Positions 13,096 through 28,324 of a stretch of DNA of 64,000 nucleotides are shown in pieces. Position 1 is the first letter of the stretch; each line of letters begins with the position of its first letter. The stretch comes from Sesamum alatum (Eukaryota > Streptophyta > Magnoliopsida > Lamiales > Pedaliaceae): the NCBI GenBank assembly GCA_034509735.1, contig JACGWO010000002.1:49597115-49661114 (forward strand). Direction: 5' to 3'. The translations under genes and the position numbers were made by a program. Below the pieces are notes generated by a model that worked only from the letters and a program-made list of their open reading frames with translations, did no database searches and was not told where the DNA came from.

Positions 13096-13103
13096 TTTTT
13101 ATA
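13096..13103 (-). promoter_or_regulatory. Probable TATA box of the LAF1-type MYB gene
   Basis: TATAAAAA on the minus strand, 70-77 bp upstream of the start codon, predicts a short leader of about 40 bases. Confidence 0.5.
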
Positions 13104-14631
13104 CAAGAAACAGAGGGAGACATGGGAATTTAAAGGAAGGATTAGTTAGAGGTGGACATGTTTCTTTATTGGAAGGAAGAAAAAACAAATGGTTTTGACA
13201 TTAACTACCTCTTTCAGGCCTAAAGCAGCAAAAGGCTGTAAAGAAATGGCATAAAGAAGACAAACTTTTTTGTACTTTTTAAGGATTATTTTACACAGGT
13301 GATGTCTGGAAATAGTGGGGAGGTGTCCAGTTTGGGAAATTTTTAGGAAGAGAAAAGATGAAGAGTCCACTGCCTGTAGGAACTTTGTATTGTGTCATTA
13401 AGCAGGCTTGAAACCTACTTGACAGCCACCATTAACTGTGTCTTAATTCTATTTCTGGTGGGCCTAATAATGAGGATGCGAAGGTAATAATACAGTATTT
13501 GAATACTTACTCTTACTACTAACTAATCATTGGACTGCAAATCTAGGCATGGCTGATGTGGGGTCTATTATTATTACAAATATCTAAATGATCGGAAAAT
13601 ATTTCAAACAGGAAAATGATCAATGTGGGTCGGGTCGATCCAACTATATAAATGAATTCCAAACACGGTTTATCAGATCGTAGTTCAACTCAAAGACGAT
13701 TCTTGAGAGTTCATCATGAAAGACCACCTAGGAAATGTCCAATGTGTAGCAATGTAAGAATATTATGTTTCAATACCTTCTGAATTTAATGGTTGCTTTA
13801 ACAGGTAGCTTGCTAGTGTTTTTCCTACTGACGAAGTAAAACCTTAATCAATTACATTTATTCCATAAATACATAAACATGGCAAAAACTATAAAATGTT
13901 GAGGATTATTTAGTCTCCTCATATGATAATAGTCGAATAGGAAAGTCAGAATCATATAATACAACAGTTTCTTTGACTTTCTTGTTCTTTGCTGCAAAAA
14001 ATCTGCTCTATCAAAGTAAAATAAACATAAAAAGGTATTGGAGTCTGCAAAGGGGAAATCAATGTTGTTACAGTCCTAATCACATTGAACTGGTTTTCTG
14101 CTTGTTTACAGCAACACTTGAACAAACAATGTCGCAATCAGAAAGAAAGAAAGAAACAAAATCCTCTAGCTAAAAAGACATGAAAATCATATTCATCGAC
14201 TAGTCTAAGTATGACTAAGTATTACACATACATGCGGCAAATAATTTGGCCTAGGACAGTAGCTAAATGTGACGATTCCACGCCTAAAACAACCCTTAAT
14301 TGTTAGTTACATCACATACCATACAGCTTTCACAGACAATCGTGGTTCTCTATCTAATTTGTCTCCTTCACAACTCAATTACACCATAGTATAAAAGCAG
14401 AAAAAGTTGAAAAACATAAAAACAACTTCTTAATAAAACAAGAACACGGGTAGTTAAATAAGACTAAAGCTACACCGAGGACCCAACTCATATCGGAAGA
14501 TCAACTAGGTTGAAATAGAAAACGAATTGAAAGTTAGACTAGTCTTGGAATGTATCAAGATGCGAAGCAGAGTGTGAATTTTTCAGTCGCATTCTATCTT
14601 CTGTCTGAGTTCTACAGAGTCCCCAACCGAT
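13104..14631. other. Upstream region of MYB gene and 3' UTR of CFIm25 gene
   Basis: Both flanking genes are on the minus strand, so this spans the promoter of one and the 3' UTR of the other. Short open frames on both strands resemble nothing known. No mobile element with clear ends was found. Confidence 0.55.
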
Positions 14632-18452
<3,821 letters not shown>

Positions 18453-19016
18453 GTTTTAGTTAGGGATTTACAAAATAAAATACCAACGGGTAGCGGATTA
18501 GGAGCGGGTCCTAGGTCCTTAAGGACCCGTCCTATATATATATATATATATATTATTTTATTATGATAGAATAAATAATTAATAACATATAATATTATTT
18601 AATTTATTTATTGTTAGGTACTTGTTCAACAATTGATGAATTGAAATAATGTCCAATAATACTTAACAATGAGGAAGACGAAAAAGTAGTTACTAATGTA
18701 TAATTGATATGAATTATTTGAGTCATTTTATTATGAACAATTTTATTTGTATACAAAAATCTTTTTTGCCTTAAATTTGAGTTAGATCATGAACAATTTT
18801 ATTTGATACATTAATTTTTTTCAAGAAAATTATGGAACAAATGAAAAAAAAAAAAATTCGGATCTACCGGGTTAGACCCGCCCCAACGGGTTTTGTGTTG
18901 GGGCGGGGCAGGGTTAAAAAATAACAAAGGTGGGGCGGGTCCCGAATCCTTCCCGGAGTTGGTTGTGCGGGTCTCGAGTCCAGCCAAACTCGCGCCGTTG
19001 CACCCCTAGTTTCAGT
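18453..19016. mobile_element. Non-autonomous hAT-type element
   Basis: A 548 bp element at 18461-19008 is bordered by 8 bp repeats that differ at one base (GTTTTAGT left, GTTTCAGT right). The ends are TAGGGATTTAC and, as reverse complement of the right, TAGGGGTGCAAC. The parts next to the ends are crowded with GGGCGGG/ACCCGCC-like motifs, standing out as GC-rich islands, while the centre is AT-rich with a TA microsatellite (about 18533-18552). An 8 bp duplication, TAGGGGTG-like ends and repeated subterminal motifs are typical of hAT elements. There is no transposase, so it depends on an autonomous partner. Confidence 0.8.
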
Positions 19017-21482
19017 AGAAGTGAAGATGTCGATTGTTGGATGTAGCCCTATGACAGTTTCTTTTTATTAATTTAATATTCTGATGGGCTAAGTTAAGTT
19101 GAGACGATTGACCTACGATACAAGCAATATTGTAAAATATACGAGAAATTTTTCATATGATCAATCTTTAAGAATTCAAATTGAGTATCAATACGATAAC
19201 AAAACTTAATTTTAAATAATTGTAACTGAAGTCAAGCCACAACTTATCTACTTTTAGGATCTAATACTTCCCCGATGACATCAAACCACATCTCTCTCCA
19301 CTCCTACCCACAAAATAAAAAATAATATATATATATATATATATATACACATTATGATAGAGTGATGGGATAGATATATTGATCCAAACTCGTAACTCAA
19401 CCCACACCGAAAACATTCTTATTTCTTTTTTTATTATTATTACAATTGGTGTGGGGTTCAGGAATTTAGGTTTGAACCTTAAACCTCTTCTCAATAATAA
19501 TATCAACTTAATCAAATATTGATGGCACAAAGATTCTTACTTTTGAGGAGCTATTATTGACAATTACACTCAAACTGGATTATTCTAATGGATTGACATG
19601 TGTAGGTATTGCGGATAAAAAGAGTATAAATGGATAAGATAGTAAGAATAGTAAGATAAGGTTGTTACATTAAAATAAATAAAAATACTAAGATACATGT
19701 GCCCATACTTGTAAGTTCTTGGTACCTATTAATTATTTCTGGATTGAATTTTCTATTTCAAATTCTATTAAATTTTCTATTGTATTCAATATACATATGT
19801 ACTACACGTATAAATATGACATCATATATTTTATTTTTATTTAAAAAAAATTATGCACGTAACGTGTATATATTAAATAGAGTAAAAGATGCAGTAAAAT
19901 TTACAATATTGATAATCCAATCCGCCCCCACAGAGCTACCAAATAACATCGTTTCTTGTCTAATTTTAGGAATATATGTACTCTTGTTTCTCCTCTGAAC
20001 TCATGTACTACAGAATGACAATATATGTGAAAAACATGTGATCATCGGAAGTTGGAAAAAATAAAGCTTCTCAAGTCAAGCTCTGTCTTTAATTTTAATT
20101 TGTTCTTAGGCCTCAAGTACTCTTACATGTTCCGAAATAAATGCATGAAAAATATAGCATACCTTGCAACTGAGGATTGGAGTATATGTAGAGGTTTTAT
20201 TTACTTGGACCGATCACCTTACGATGACATGAACGATTGTAGGTTGTTGATGCGTGGTGCATCGAACGATCTAATATTAGATGATGTCATTGGTTCAGAT
20301 TGGGTTGGGTCGACCTACTTTGGCCATCGTAGAAAGACACAGATCCTTGAGGCAATTTTTAATAAGTGGATGGATCCGACATCATGGTGAAAGATGATAA
20401 TGGTCAAATGTGTAATTATGCTTATATTTTATAATATATATATATATATATGAGAATAAACTATTGAAATTCAAACAATCGTAGTTATTGGCATTAAGTA
20501 GCTTAGTAGTACGTAATTTAAGTCGAATGAATTGTATTCTCTAATAAGATATAAATTATCAGATTCAATCGATTTAAATATAAATTTATTTGTAATAATG
20601 GACATGAACTTAATTATGAAAAAATAGCTTAAATCAACTTTGCATTTTGATAGAGATAATGAGGGCTCTCTCTTTGAAAAATAACTCTTACTCAAATCAA
20701 CATTGTTCCATTGAGAACTCATTTAACCACACTAAAAAAATAATTATTATATATTAACCTCGCCATGCATACCTTTTTACCACTTTAATTAAAAAAAAAA
20801 AAAAGAAAAAAAAAAGAACAATGGGTGTCTTACTTATTAGACCATTTATGTTGCGGTAATTGTCTGATAATATATGTCGAATTTTGGATTAGATTTTCTG
20901 TTTCAAATTCTATGATATCTTCTATTTTATTTATATATACGCATTATATGTATAAAAATATCATCGTGTATTTTACTTAAAAAAAAAAAATTAGACACAT
21001 TTTGTGTATATATTAAATAGAGTAGGTGCTGTAACAGTACTTACAATAAAAAATCCAATTCAATCTGGTTTAGGGTTTAAATATGTCAAACCCTAATTGT
21101 GGGTTTTAATAAGAGGAAAAAAGAAAATTACGCCAAGAAGAAGAAGAAGAATCCAACCTCCTAGCTACTTCAATGCAATTTGATATTTCTATTATGATTT
21201 TATTTATTTTATATTTCATTTCATTGATTCAGAAATTACAAGCTAAAACACAAAATAATTATATAGAAGAAATTAAAATCCAAAAAAAAGCCAATCTTTC
21301 TAGCTACAATGCAGAAGTATAGTAGAATATTTCCTCCATTATTGTTTATTATTATTATTATTGTCTCTTCCATTGCATCTATGTAAGAAATTAACTAAGA
21401 AATATTATAATCCCATTAATTTTCCTCGAATTAATTCAAAATACTAAAATGAATTTCAAGAAAACCTGCTAATATGATTTCC
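19017..21482. other. AT-rich intergenic DNA
   Basis: No gene recognised. It contains AT microsatellites near 19325-19346 and 20438-20451 and long A runs near 20790-20815. A 112-codon frame at 20052-20390 has no recognisable domain. The right end is the 3' flank of the RUP gene. Confidence 0.55.
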
Positions 21483-22727
21483 CTACGAGCATGGCCTCCT
21501 TTCACCCTCAAACACCCGCAACACCCCATCAGAACCGCCCGCCACCAACGTGCACCGCTCTCCTCCGGTCTCCCGCCAGCAAACGCCGCTCACAAAACCC
21601 GGTTCGCACAGAGGCTGCGCTGCCGTCGCCGCCTGTTCGAACTCACCAACCCAAATCGGCTCGCCCCATCTCATGTCGTACACATATACGTGGTTGTTTT
21701 CGGAGCCACAGCTAAATAATCCGGCGGTTCTCCAGACCGACAACCCCACAAATCTTCTGCTGTTGACGTGGCCTTCGTACGTCCTAATCAGGTGCTGATT
21801 CTCTGCGTCCCACATCTTCAAACACCCATCAATCGACGATGAAACTATCCTCTGCTGATCAAGAAATCTCGTGTACGTCACGGCCTTCCGGTGCCCGTCC
21901 AGAATAAAAACCGGGTCCACCATTCTGCGCGCGTCGTAGCCGTAGATTTTCCGGTCTGCGCATCCGACGGCTACCAGGTGCCCACCGAACGGGTTGAACT
22001 CCACGCTGCAAACCGGGCTGCAGCCGTACCGGTCCGGCTTAACCGAAGCCATCGTTTTCCCCACATCGCAACGTGTATCCCATATTTGCATGGTGCCGTC
22101 ATCCGACCCGGACCCGCCAAGAGTCGGGTTCCAATTCGAGTAGTCCATACTCCAAACCCGCCTACCCCCATGCTCGTCGCGCTCGAAAACGGGCACCCGT
22201 TTTTCGAGATCATACTCCATGACAACCCCGTCGTAGTCCCCAGATCCAATTACCCCTGAACCCGACCCGGGCTTCCACTTAAGACTGCTGAGTTTCGCCG
22301 GAGTACACATGTAGTACTCGCATGCAGCGGCGTGGTCGAGAAACGCGGCGTTCCCGTCGGCTTTCTCCCTCGGCAAGAGCAATTTCTGGGCGTTGTATAT
22401 CCTGATTTTCCGAGCGATGCCGCCGGTGGCGAAAAAGGTGTTGCTGTGGTCGAACTCCACAACCCCAATGGCGTCGGAACCCAAAGCGCACCCGGCGGCG
22501 GAAGAAGAAATCACGGCGGAGAGATTGAAGTCCCACTCACACCTGGGTTTTTCTCGCTGATCATCAACGGCGGCGCGTGGTTGTTCTTCTTCTTCATTTT
22601 CTCGCCCTCGTCTTGTATATTGGATTAGTGATCCGGGCTGCTGAGGGTTCTGGAGACGAAAATGGGAGGAGAATTCGAAGTTTCTCATTTCCCATTCATA
22701 TGAGATTGACTCGACTTTCAAATTCAT
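21483..22727 (-). CDS. RUP-type WD40 repressor of UV-B photomorphogenesis
   Basis: An intronless frame of 414 codons on the minus strand. After a variable acidic N-terminus, the family start RCEWDFNLSAV appears near residue 62, followed by seven WD40 blades. Family phrases include TGGIARKIRIY (101-111), GSDDGTMQIWDTR (207-219) and EGHVNSRRFVGLSVW. WDTR at 216-219 is a DWD-type motif for binding DDB1 of CUL4 ubiquitin ligases. RUP1/RUP2 bind the UV-B receptor UVR8 and turn it back into the inactive dimer, and also act on CONSTANS and HY5; they are nuclear and cytosolic. Coding DNA is far more GC-rich than its surroundings. Translation might instead start at the Met at residue 14, which would remove a weakly conserved leader. 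Confidence in the family is high; RUP1 versus RUP2 cannot be decided. Confidence 0.93.
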   Translation of the reverse strand: MNLKVESISYEWEMRNFEFSSHFRLQNPQQPGSLIQYTRRGRENEEEEQPRAAVDDQREKPRCEWDFNLSAVISSSAAGCALGSDAIGVVEFDHSNTFFATGGIARKIRIYNAQKLLLPREKADGNAAFLDHAAACEYYMCTPAKLSSLKWKPGSGSGVIGSGDYDGVVMEYDLEKRVPVFERDEHGGRRVWSMDYSNWNPTLGGSGSDDGTMQIWDTRCDVGKTMASVKPDRYGCSPVCSVEFNPFGGHLVAVGCADRKIYGYDARRMVDPVFILDGHRKAVTYTRFLDQQRIVSSSIDGCLKMWDAENQHLIRTYEGHVNSRRFVGLSVWRTAGLFSCGSENNHVYVYDMRWGEPIWVGEFEQAATAAQPLCEPGFVSGVCWRETGGERCTLVAGGSDGVLRVFEGERRPCS

Positions 22728-23244
22728 GTGGCGGAGGAGGAGGAGGAGGAGAATCGAGAATGGGTTGCTGCCGGGGTTTTCCGTGTCTTTTTTGGTAAAT
22801 TTCTGAAGGATTTTTCAGCCAATGAAAGGCTTCGACAGAGGGTAAGCTTAGCTTAGAAGGTTGAGTATTTTATCTATGAGCCAGATTCTTTATCCTACGG
22901 CTCTATCCTTCATTTTCGGTCCCAATCTTTTATTTTAAATTATTATTAATAATAAATGTTATATTATGTTATATATTTATATATATATAATTTGGAGAAA
23001 TTATTGAGAGAATGCGAGAGAAATAAAAATAAAAGTTGAGAAGACAGAAAAGGTAAAAATCGAGAAAATAATTTTATCAAAAATAAAAAATTAAAGACAC
23101 GAACTTAATACTCTTCTCAACTATAAAATTATACTAGCAATCCTTTTTTTTATTTTTTAAGGTAATTATACTAGCAATCTAAGCATACAATATTTAACCT
23201 ACATTCAGCTTGTGATAATAGTTTGAGGTATTTATAATTTTGGG
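22728..23244. other. Upstream region of the RUP gene
   Basis: Contains a GGA-rich stretch near 22730-22750 in the leader and then AT-rich DNA. No coding exon or clear promoter motif can be assigned with confidence. Confidence 0.5.
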
Positions 23245-24365
23245 GGTTAAACACATTCACCATCCCTAAATTATCACCCAAGTCGTAAATTGACTCTTAA
23301 AGTATAAAATGTATCAAGAAGACCCTTATTGTTAGTTGTCAAATTACTAAAAACTTAATGATATTATGTTTTAGCAGCAAATTATGTTTATGCCCATTAC
23401 ACATTAGCCCGCGCAAAAATGAGTCAGCATGACATATTATGACGTGTCAGTGGATGCAGTATAATTACGGAAATGTTCAAAATGAGGAGGGAAATCTAAT
23501 GTCTATCAAAAGAGTGAAAAAAAGAAAAAAAGTGATTTTTACTTTAAAAAAATTAATTTCATTGAAAACGAACGATTTAGCAAAAGGTAAAATAGTATGT
23601 TGCCATAAAAACTAAAGTTAGGGCTTTTTTTCAAGAACCCTAAATCCAAAATTTATTTCCCTAAATTAAGAAATCTCACCCAAATTCTCAATAAATACCA
23701 AGAAAATTTAATTATCACTCAATTCTTTTTTTTTTTTTTTCTCAAAAAATTGGATGAGGCTTGAACCAATCTCCAATCCTTTTTCACAAACTTTAGCTTC
23801 GAGCCATCTCAAAAAATTACATCCATTTGATTTCTGAATTAAAAATGACACAAAATATTTAGCATAAAAATCAATGAAAAGGTACTTATATTCCAATTTG
23901 CACATCCTCCTAATTTCCTTAAAGGATTATTTTTGGTCCAAGACAATTGAACTGTTGCACTCTGTTTACATTCACATCCTACACCATAAAAATCACTCAA
24001 ATAATATTGTGACTGACGACATAAAAAGCAAAAAAAAAAAAAATCGAGTTACAGCTACTACCACTATATCTTGCATTTTTGCCAAAAAAAAATTATAATA
24101 ATAATGTTTCACAATTTTTCTGAAACTTTCAGAATTTATTTGGATAATTGTTGCAAACAAACAACATATTAGTGCAAGAAAAAAATTTATACTGTTGAAC
24201 TGAGGGCATTTTGATCCTATCAACAAGATGGTCAATGCCATGTCAGCTTTCCTAAACGGCTAGAAAAACAGTTGCAAACGACATGAGTCTTTTCGATACA
24301 TTTTATACTTTGAGGATCATTTTTCGACTTCAATAATAGTTTAAGGGTGGTGAATGTATTTTACC
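23245..24365. mobile_element. 1.1 kb element with ~90 bp inverted termini
   Basis: The left end (GGTTAAACACATTCACC, onward through AAAGTATAAAATGTATC) matches the reverse complement of the right end (GGTAAAATACATTCACC, also reaching AAAGTATAAAATGTATC) over roughly 90 bp. The interior is AT-rich and holds no transposase. I could not read an exact target duplication, so Mutator-like origin is likely from the long termini but not proven. Confidence 0.65.
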
Positions 24366-25425
24366 TTTTTTTTAATAACTTTGTATAAAATTCTAGCTAT
24401 AAAGAATTACTATTTTTGTTCCCACAAAGAACATGCATCTTTTCCTTTCTCTTAATTCCAACTTCTTTAGTTTCTTTCTCAATTATGGAAAATATCCGCA
24501 TAAACTTTCCCACAATCCCCACTACAACCATACAATATCCACTATTTTATATTATCCTTTCAATCAAGATTGAGTACGAATTTTTATTTGAATCAAATTT
24601 AATTACATAAAAATAATTATATTTCAAATATTATTGTATTTAAATTGTACACCAATCTTATAATAAACGTATGCACTTATCATTTTGTTAAGTTAAATTT
24701 GATTTAATTTAGTTCGAAACTATAATTTTAATGAGACAGAAATATAAACGTGATCATAGGTGAAAAATATATATCGTTGAGACGGGTAAAAAACATTAAT
24801 TGATAATTGAGTACTTTTTTATATATATCTTTTTTATAATTTTTGAATTTTTATAAGTGGTGGAGGGACAGGGGAAATGGTGGTTGCTTGTGTACCTCAA
24901 TTCAGTAACATGACTGCTTGTGGACATAGGCTTTTCGGGCAGCAATGCCTGACGTGGTCTAACTTAAGCCTTTTGTCTTTTCAATTCTTGTAACCAACAT
25001 TTAATTTTGTCCAAACTGTATGGTATTAATGTTGTTACTATTGAGATTTAGGTGTAGTTGGAGCTTACTTGCATTATACTTGAATTTAAATCATATTATT
25101 AAAATGAAATTCGTGATTGTTAATGATATCAAGATCGACACGTCCTACTTATTTATTATTGCTCGGTATAAAGTGACAATAAAATTCAAACTCATAGACA
25201 GACGAAGCAAGTGGAGAAAAGCCGTCTGTTGGAAATCAATTTCAGGTCATTAATTAGTTATAGTGATAGGTAGGGCTAACATTGAAAGATGATGTAGGAT
25301 TTATTTTACTCAAATTATTACAAGTTATTTCAAAATTACTGATGAGGCTAATGAACAATGCAATAAATTACAATTACTTTGTCCCCATATCTATATATAT
25401 AGAGTCAAATTAAAAACATGTCATA
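24366..25425. other. AT-rich intergenic DNA
   Basis: No gene, RNA or element with readable borders seen. Open frames are short and AT-driven. Confidence 0.55.
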
Positions 25426-25626
25426 ATAAATAAAGGAATAATTACATCTACACCCCTAAGCTCTGATCTATTTACACAAACTACTCATATTTTTTGAAAA
25501 ATTATACATACACCCATAAAGCTCTTTGGCTGTCAAGGGTGATTTGTATAATTACGCAAAAGACATGAATAATTTGTGTAAATAGGCCATAAATAGGGGT
25601 GTAAATATAATTATCTCATAAATAAA
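25426..25626. mobile_element. 183 bp Mutator-like MITE with 9 bp target duplication
   Basis: The element at 25435-25617 is flanked by perfect 9 bp repeats ATAAATAAA (25426-25434 and 25618-25626). The left end reads GGAATAATTACATCTACACC and the reverse complement of the right reads GAGATAATTATATTTACACC; pairing goes on for about 55 bp, so much of the element could fold as a hairpin. No coding capacity. Confidence 0.8.
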
Positions 25627-26156
25627 TACTGATACATATTGATGCTGCATAGTGCCAGAAAACGATTACATAAGTGATCAACCAGATTGGTAAAATATAT
25701 TAAAAATACAATTAAACCTCCAAAATTTCATAAACAATAAGAGCATAAAATTTAGTTTCCTCTGTTTCATGATTTTTCTGCATGTAGATAAAAAATTTAC
25801 AATTTTTCTATCACATCAATGCAGTTGGGAGCTGAATAGTAGGAGAGTAACTTAGAAAGAAGAACAAGAAATTTGACTAAATCGTCTCTTTCGAGCTCTT
25901 ATGACAGTTAGCCCTTGTGGCTCTACACAGTACAACTCGCGCATTTCTAACCAGGCAACAACTAGACGTTGCAATGACGTTAGCTCACTGGAAAATCTAA
26001 ACACCAAACGTAGTAATCCATTCATTTCTTATTTCATCAAGTAAAGACCTCATGAAGCGTGGTCCTAAGACTTCAGAATTAAGATGAAATACCAGAAACA
26101 CAGCTGCAAACTGCAAATGATTTGTCATGATCGCATTTGGAAAAGTGTACGACGGA

Positions 26157-28324
26157 TCAATACTCCTTGTTCCCAAAATTCTTGCACCACAGCTGGGAGG
26201 GAATTGGGCGAACTGGAAGATGAGGACGTTGCTGCAACAAATACACTTGTTAATACACGATGTATCGCTTCAGAATAACTGAAAACAAGTTACAGGTAGA
26301 CGAGCAATTCAGAGTAATTGAGTAAATATAAGAGAGAAAACGTGATTATCCAAAAGTCTTGTGGAAACAAATATATCAAAAGATTGTAACTACTTATTAA
26401 CTATGTTTTCAGAATGTTGAGGAAATTTGATGGGCTGATATGATTTTTCCACAAAATAATTATGTGAATAGTCAAGTTCTTTTACTAGAAGTTAACATCT
26501 CTTTCAAGAGTATAGTCTTGAACACTTCCAGAGATTGACTAAAGAGATTTCATTCTGATCCCGGATTATATTTAAACGGACCTGCGAAAATTGGGTTCCC
26601 CAGGAATATATAATCCTCAAACAAATGAGCCCCAATAATCCACAACAGTAATGCACATCAGCACAATTAAGTGTCACAGGAAAGGAATCCACAGCAAAAC
26701 TATTTGTGGACTTCACCAAGCAGAAAGAAGAATTTTTCACTTTCTGTGGGTAAATAATTTCATTATGATAATGAAATGCAATATGATGATCGTTGTGCCT
26801 TAAATCAAGACAACAAGCTGAAGAAGATAATATAACCAAGGTTGAAAGAGTTGTAAGCAAATGTTATTGATTATTTTGATGAGTAGGCGCCTAGCTTTCA
26901 ATATTTTCAAATCCGACTACTCATTGCTAAGCTCGTTCTCATGCTCTAGACGGGATTATTCTGATGAATATGCTGAAGAAATACCGCTCTTTATACATAA
27001 ATGAACTGCATTATCCCCAGTAACACAACTACAAGAATACACTAACAACAACAATGTTCTATATAGGAATAGAATAGTACCAACGGAAACACGATAGTGT
27101 GTCAGCACGGATGAGGACAGCATGTTAGTACATCTCATTTTCAACAAGTGTAAGAAACGCAATCATTAGTTTTATATCAATCCTGAGAAATAATCTCAGA
27201 TATACATATATATAATATTGTTAACATTGAATTTAAGAACAAAATATACTATTGGTATAAAAACACAAAACACACATGTAAAATAAACAAAATCCATATA
27301 TTACACATTTCAAATATAAATTAGTATCATTTATTATACTTGCATAGTTATATACGTTCAGAAGTGCACATATCATTTGTGGGAGACATAATAAGTAAAT
27401 AAGAGTATGCCATTTCCAAACAATAGAAATGGACTACTGTGTGCCATTTACCACTCGAACCTCAGGAATTTACTTTTAAACGGAACAAAACACCTATTCG
27501 AGAAATGACTGGACGTTCACTGTTACTTAGACAGACTTGAGGTACTTGAGGTGGACAAGGGGAAATTCAAGTCCAGACGGAGTTTGACTGAACATGAACC
27601 AATTATATGGTCAGTGCAATATACTTGCCGTGCGATCGATGTACAATTCAAGGAAAGTGATCAATCACATGGCAATTATATCTCACTTGCTCTGTAATTG
27701 CTTTTGTTCGGCCAAACTTTTCGGTGGACAAGGTGTTGTTTATCATTTCGTTTTTAGAAGTGTAAAGAGTTATGCGAGAAACAGTTCTCTTCAATTCCCA
27801 TTCTCTTTCTTCCTTTTATCACTGATGCCAAGATAGAAATGCAGCCTAAATTTCACTCCCCAGGCAGCAGGTAATAATGATCAGTAATTCGAACTTTTTT
27901 GAAGGGGATCGGTAATTCGAACTTGCCAAGACTCATATAGCTAATCCCCAATCCCCAGAATTCCAAATTGACGTCAAACCGCGCATTGAATATATTAAAG
28001 AGTTCAAATCACAATCAAAATGAAAACCCTAACGTCAAATTTGATAAAGATCAGAACTTGATCACAGTTAAGCCAGCACCAATCAAATTCTCAAACATAT
28101 CACTCCTCGCATGAAAAGCCTGCGCATTTACGCACCTCGAGCTGCGCTGATTTCATGGCGAGCGGGATACAGATTAGGACGATGCCGAACATGGCGAAGG
28201 CGGTGTTGCGCTTCCAGTGCTTAGGCCGGCAGTAGGGCCCACCCGTCATGCTCCACACTTTCCCCCTAAAATCCCCGCCGTGGGCGCCATCCACGTGGTG
28301 GTGGTGCTCTCCGCCGACGCCCAT
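26157..28324 (-). CDS. Small mitochondrial complex I-type subunit (At4g00585-like)
   Basis: Exon 1 (28324-28136) encodes 63 residues ending at SAQLE just before a GT donor. The second exon, 26231-26157, is only 75 bp and lies beyond a 1.9 kb intron; it starts after a TTGTTGCAG acceptor and encodes QRPHLPVRPIPSQLWCKNFG plus NKEY. The join gives an 87-residue protein: a His-rich N-terminus, KVWSMTGGPYCRPKHWKRNT, one membrane helix (about 44-61) and a conserved Pro-rich tail. From memory this is the plant family of Arabidopsis At4g00585, found in the membrane arm of mitochondrial NADH dehydrogenase; I cannot name its mammalian counterpart with certainty. Without the second exon the protein would end in an intron-coded tail, so a simple ORF call would be wrong. 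Confidence 0.88.

Noticed and set aside
20052..20390. 112-codon frame on the plus strand
   Set aside because: No recognised motif, no supported promoter or splice partners, AT-rich surroundings.
21474..22798. Long open frames on the plus strand across the RUP gene
   Set aside because: They are antisense or frame shadows caused by GC-rich coding DNA of the WD40 gene and have no family features.
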